DNA of 64,000 nt from Gari tellinella (taxonomy: Eukaryota; Mollusca; Bivalvia; Cardiida; Psammobiidae), in the NCBI GenBank assembly GCA_922989275.2, contig OV277868.1, positions 20,642,291 to 20,706,290 on the forward strand. Reading direction: 5' to 3'. The notes beneath the pieces were generated by a model. The model did no database searches, was not told where the DNA came from, and saw only the letters and a program-made list of their open reading frames with translations. A program made the position numbers and the translations under genes. Numbering within the stretch: position 1 is the stretch's first letter; each line of letters starts with the position of its first letter. Of this stretch, positions 63,640 through 64,000 are shown in pieces.

Positions 63640-63872
63640 TGCAATTTCAATTTTAAACGCAAACGAAACGCAAACGCTATGCAGTAAAACGGAGAAAATG
63701 ACAAAGTTTTGAAATTGACTACTGGTTTTAATTCGAGTGGCAAACAGTTTGAAGCCAGATCAGACGCCGGGTTACCCGGCGTCTGATCTGGCTCCAAACT
63801 GTTTGCAATTGAACTGATGTTTTTTGCGTAAACGCGTTTATTCATATATAAAGAATAACGTTTACTCCGCTG
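63640..63872. mobile_element. Family A MITE, diverged subtype, left end eroded
   Basis: AAACGCAAACGAAACGCAAA arm, core 1 at about 63740-63808 (loop GGGTTACCCGG), right end GTTTACTCCGCTG with TA. 63873-64000 shows nothing. Confidence 0.8.
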
Positions 63873-64000
63873 TAATTTGCTCATACTGTGAGATAGTGTT
63901 GGAGATTCTCTGCGGCATCATGTTTCATTTCAAGTAATTAAGAGCTTAATTTTCCTCACAGCGTGTACAGACTATGTCATTTTACTATGTCACATTTATT

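Overview
The window is intron-rich, A+T-rich eukaryotic DNA packed with short non-autonomous transposons. The repeat types point to a bivalve mollusc: hairpin MITEs, arrays of about 160-bp units inside elements with GTCC microsatellites, and a tRNA-headed SINE of the GGGCCTCCGTGGCC type. The species cannot be named from the sequence alone.

Three protein-coding signals stand out. (1) On the + strand, six exons between 454 and 13116 form the 3' half of a CUEDC1-like gene (CUE domain-containing protein 1). All reading phases agree across the splice sites and the gene ends in a stop codon; the exons encoding the CUE domain lie upstream of the window. (2) On the - strand, 54785-56269 is a long exon for a divergent rhodopsin-family GPCR. 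It probably has an upstream exon, because its first in-frame codons coincide with a strong splice acceptor. A decayed copy of its last codons lies at 53617-53697. (3) Two broken LINE reverse transcriptases: a CR1/Jockey-type copy at 50216-52351 split by three insertions, and a second type at 27740-29368 split by a Helentron-like element.

Almost everything else is mobile DNA. The main groups, with private names used below, are as follows. Tc1/mariner-like TA-flanked MITEs: family A (CAGTGGAG ends, about 246 bp, more than 25 copies), C (CAGCGCTCCCTC ends), D (CAGTACTGAACC), F (CAGTAAAACC), G, H, I, and a CGAGGGGTG-ended element. TTAA-flanked piggyBac-like MITEs with CCC...GGG ends: B, N, Q, R. 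CAGGG-ended elements with 6-bp target duplications: E and P. Elements with 9-bp duplications (Mutator-like): 22061-22495 and 48680-49302. Two large foldback elements with terminal repeats of about 0.7 kb, CACAC ends and 5-bp duplications: 37156-39825 and 40996-44919. Helentron-like elements with subterminal inverted repeats and a 3' hairpin followed by TCTTGT: J, K and the AGCTCACC family.

The most unusual pattern is modular. Two palindromic cores recur in families whose ends and target duplications belong to different transposase systems. Core 1 is CAAACAGTTTGGA..TGATCAGACGCCG and occurs in A, C, N, Q and alone. Core 2 is AAAGCAGGTTGAAAGTAAAG and occurs in B, F, P and the 9-bp element. No tRNA or rRNA gene, CRISPR array or prokaryote-type operon was seen.
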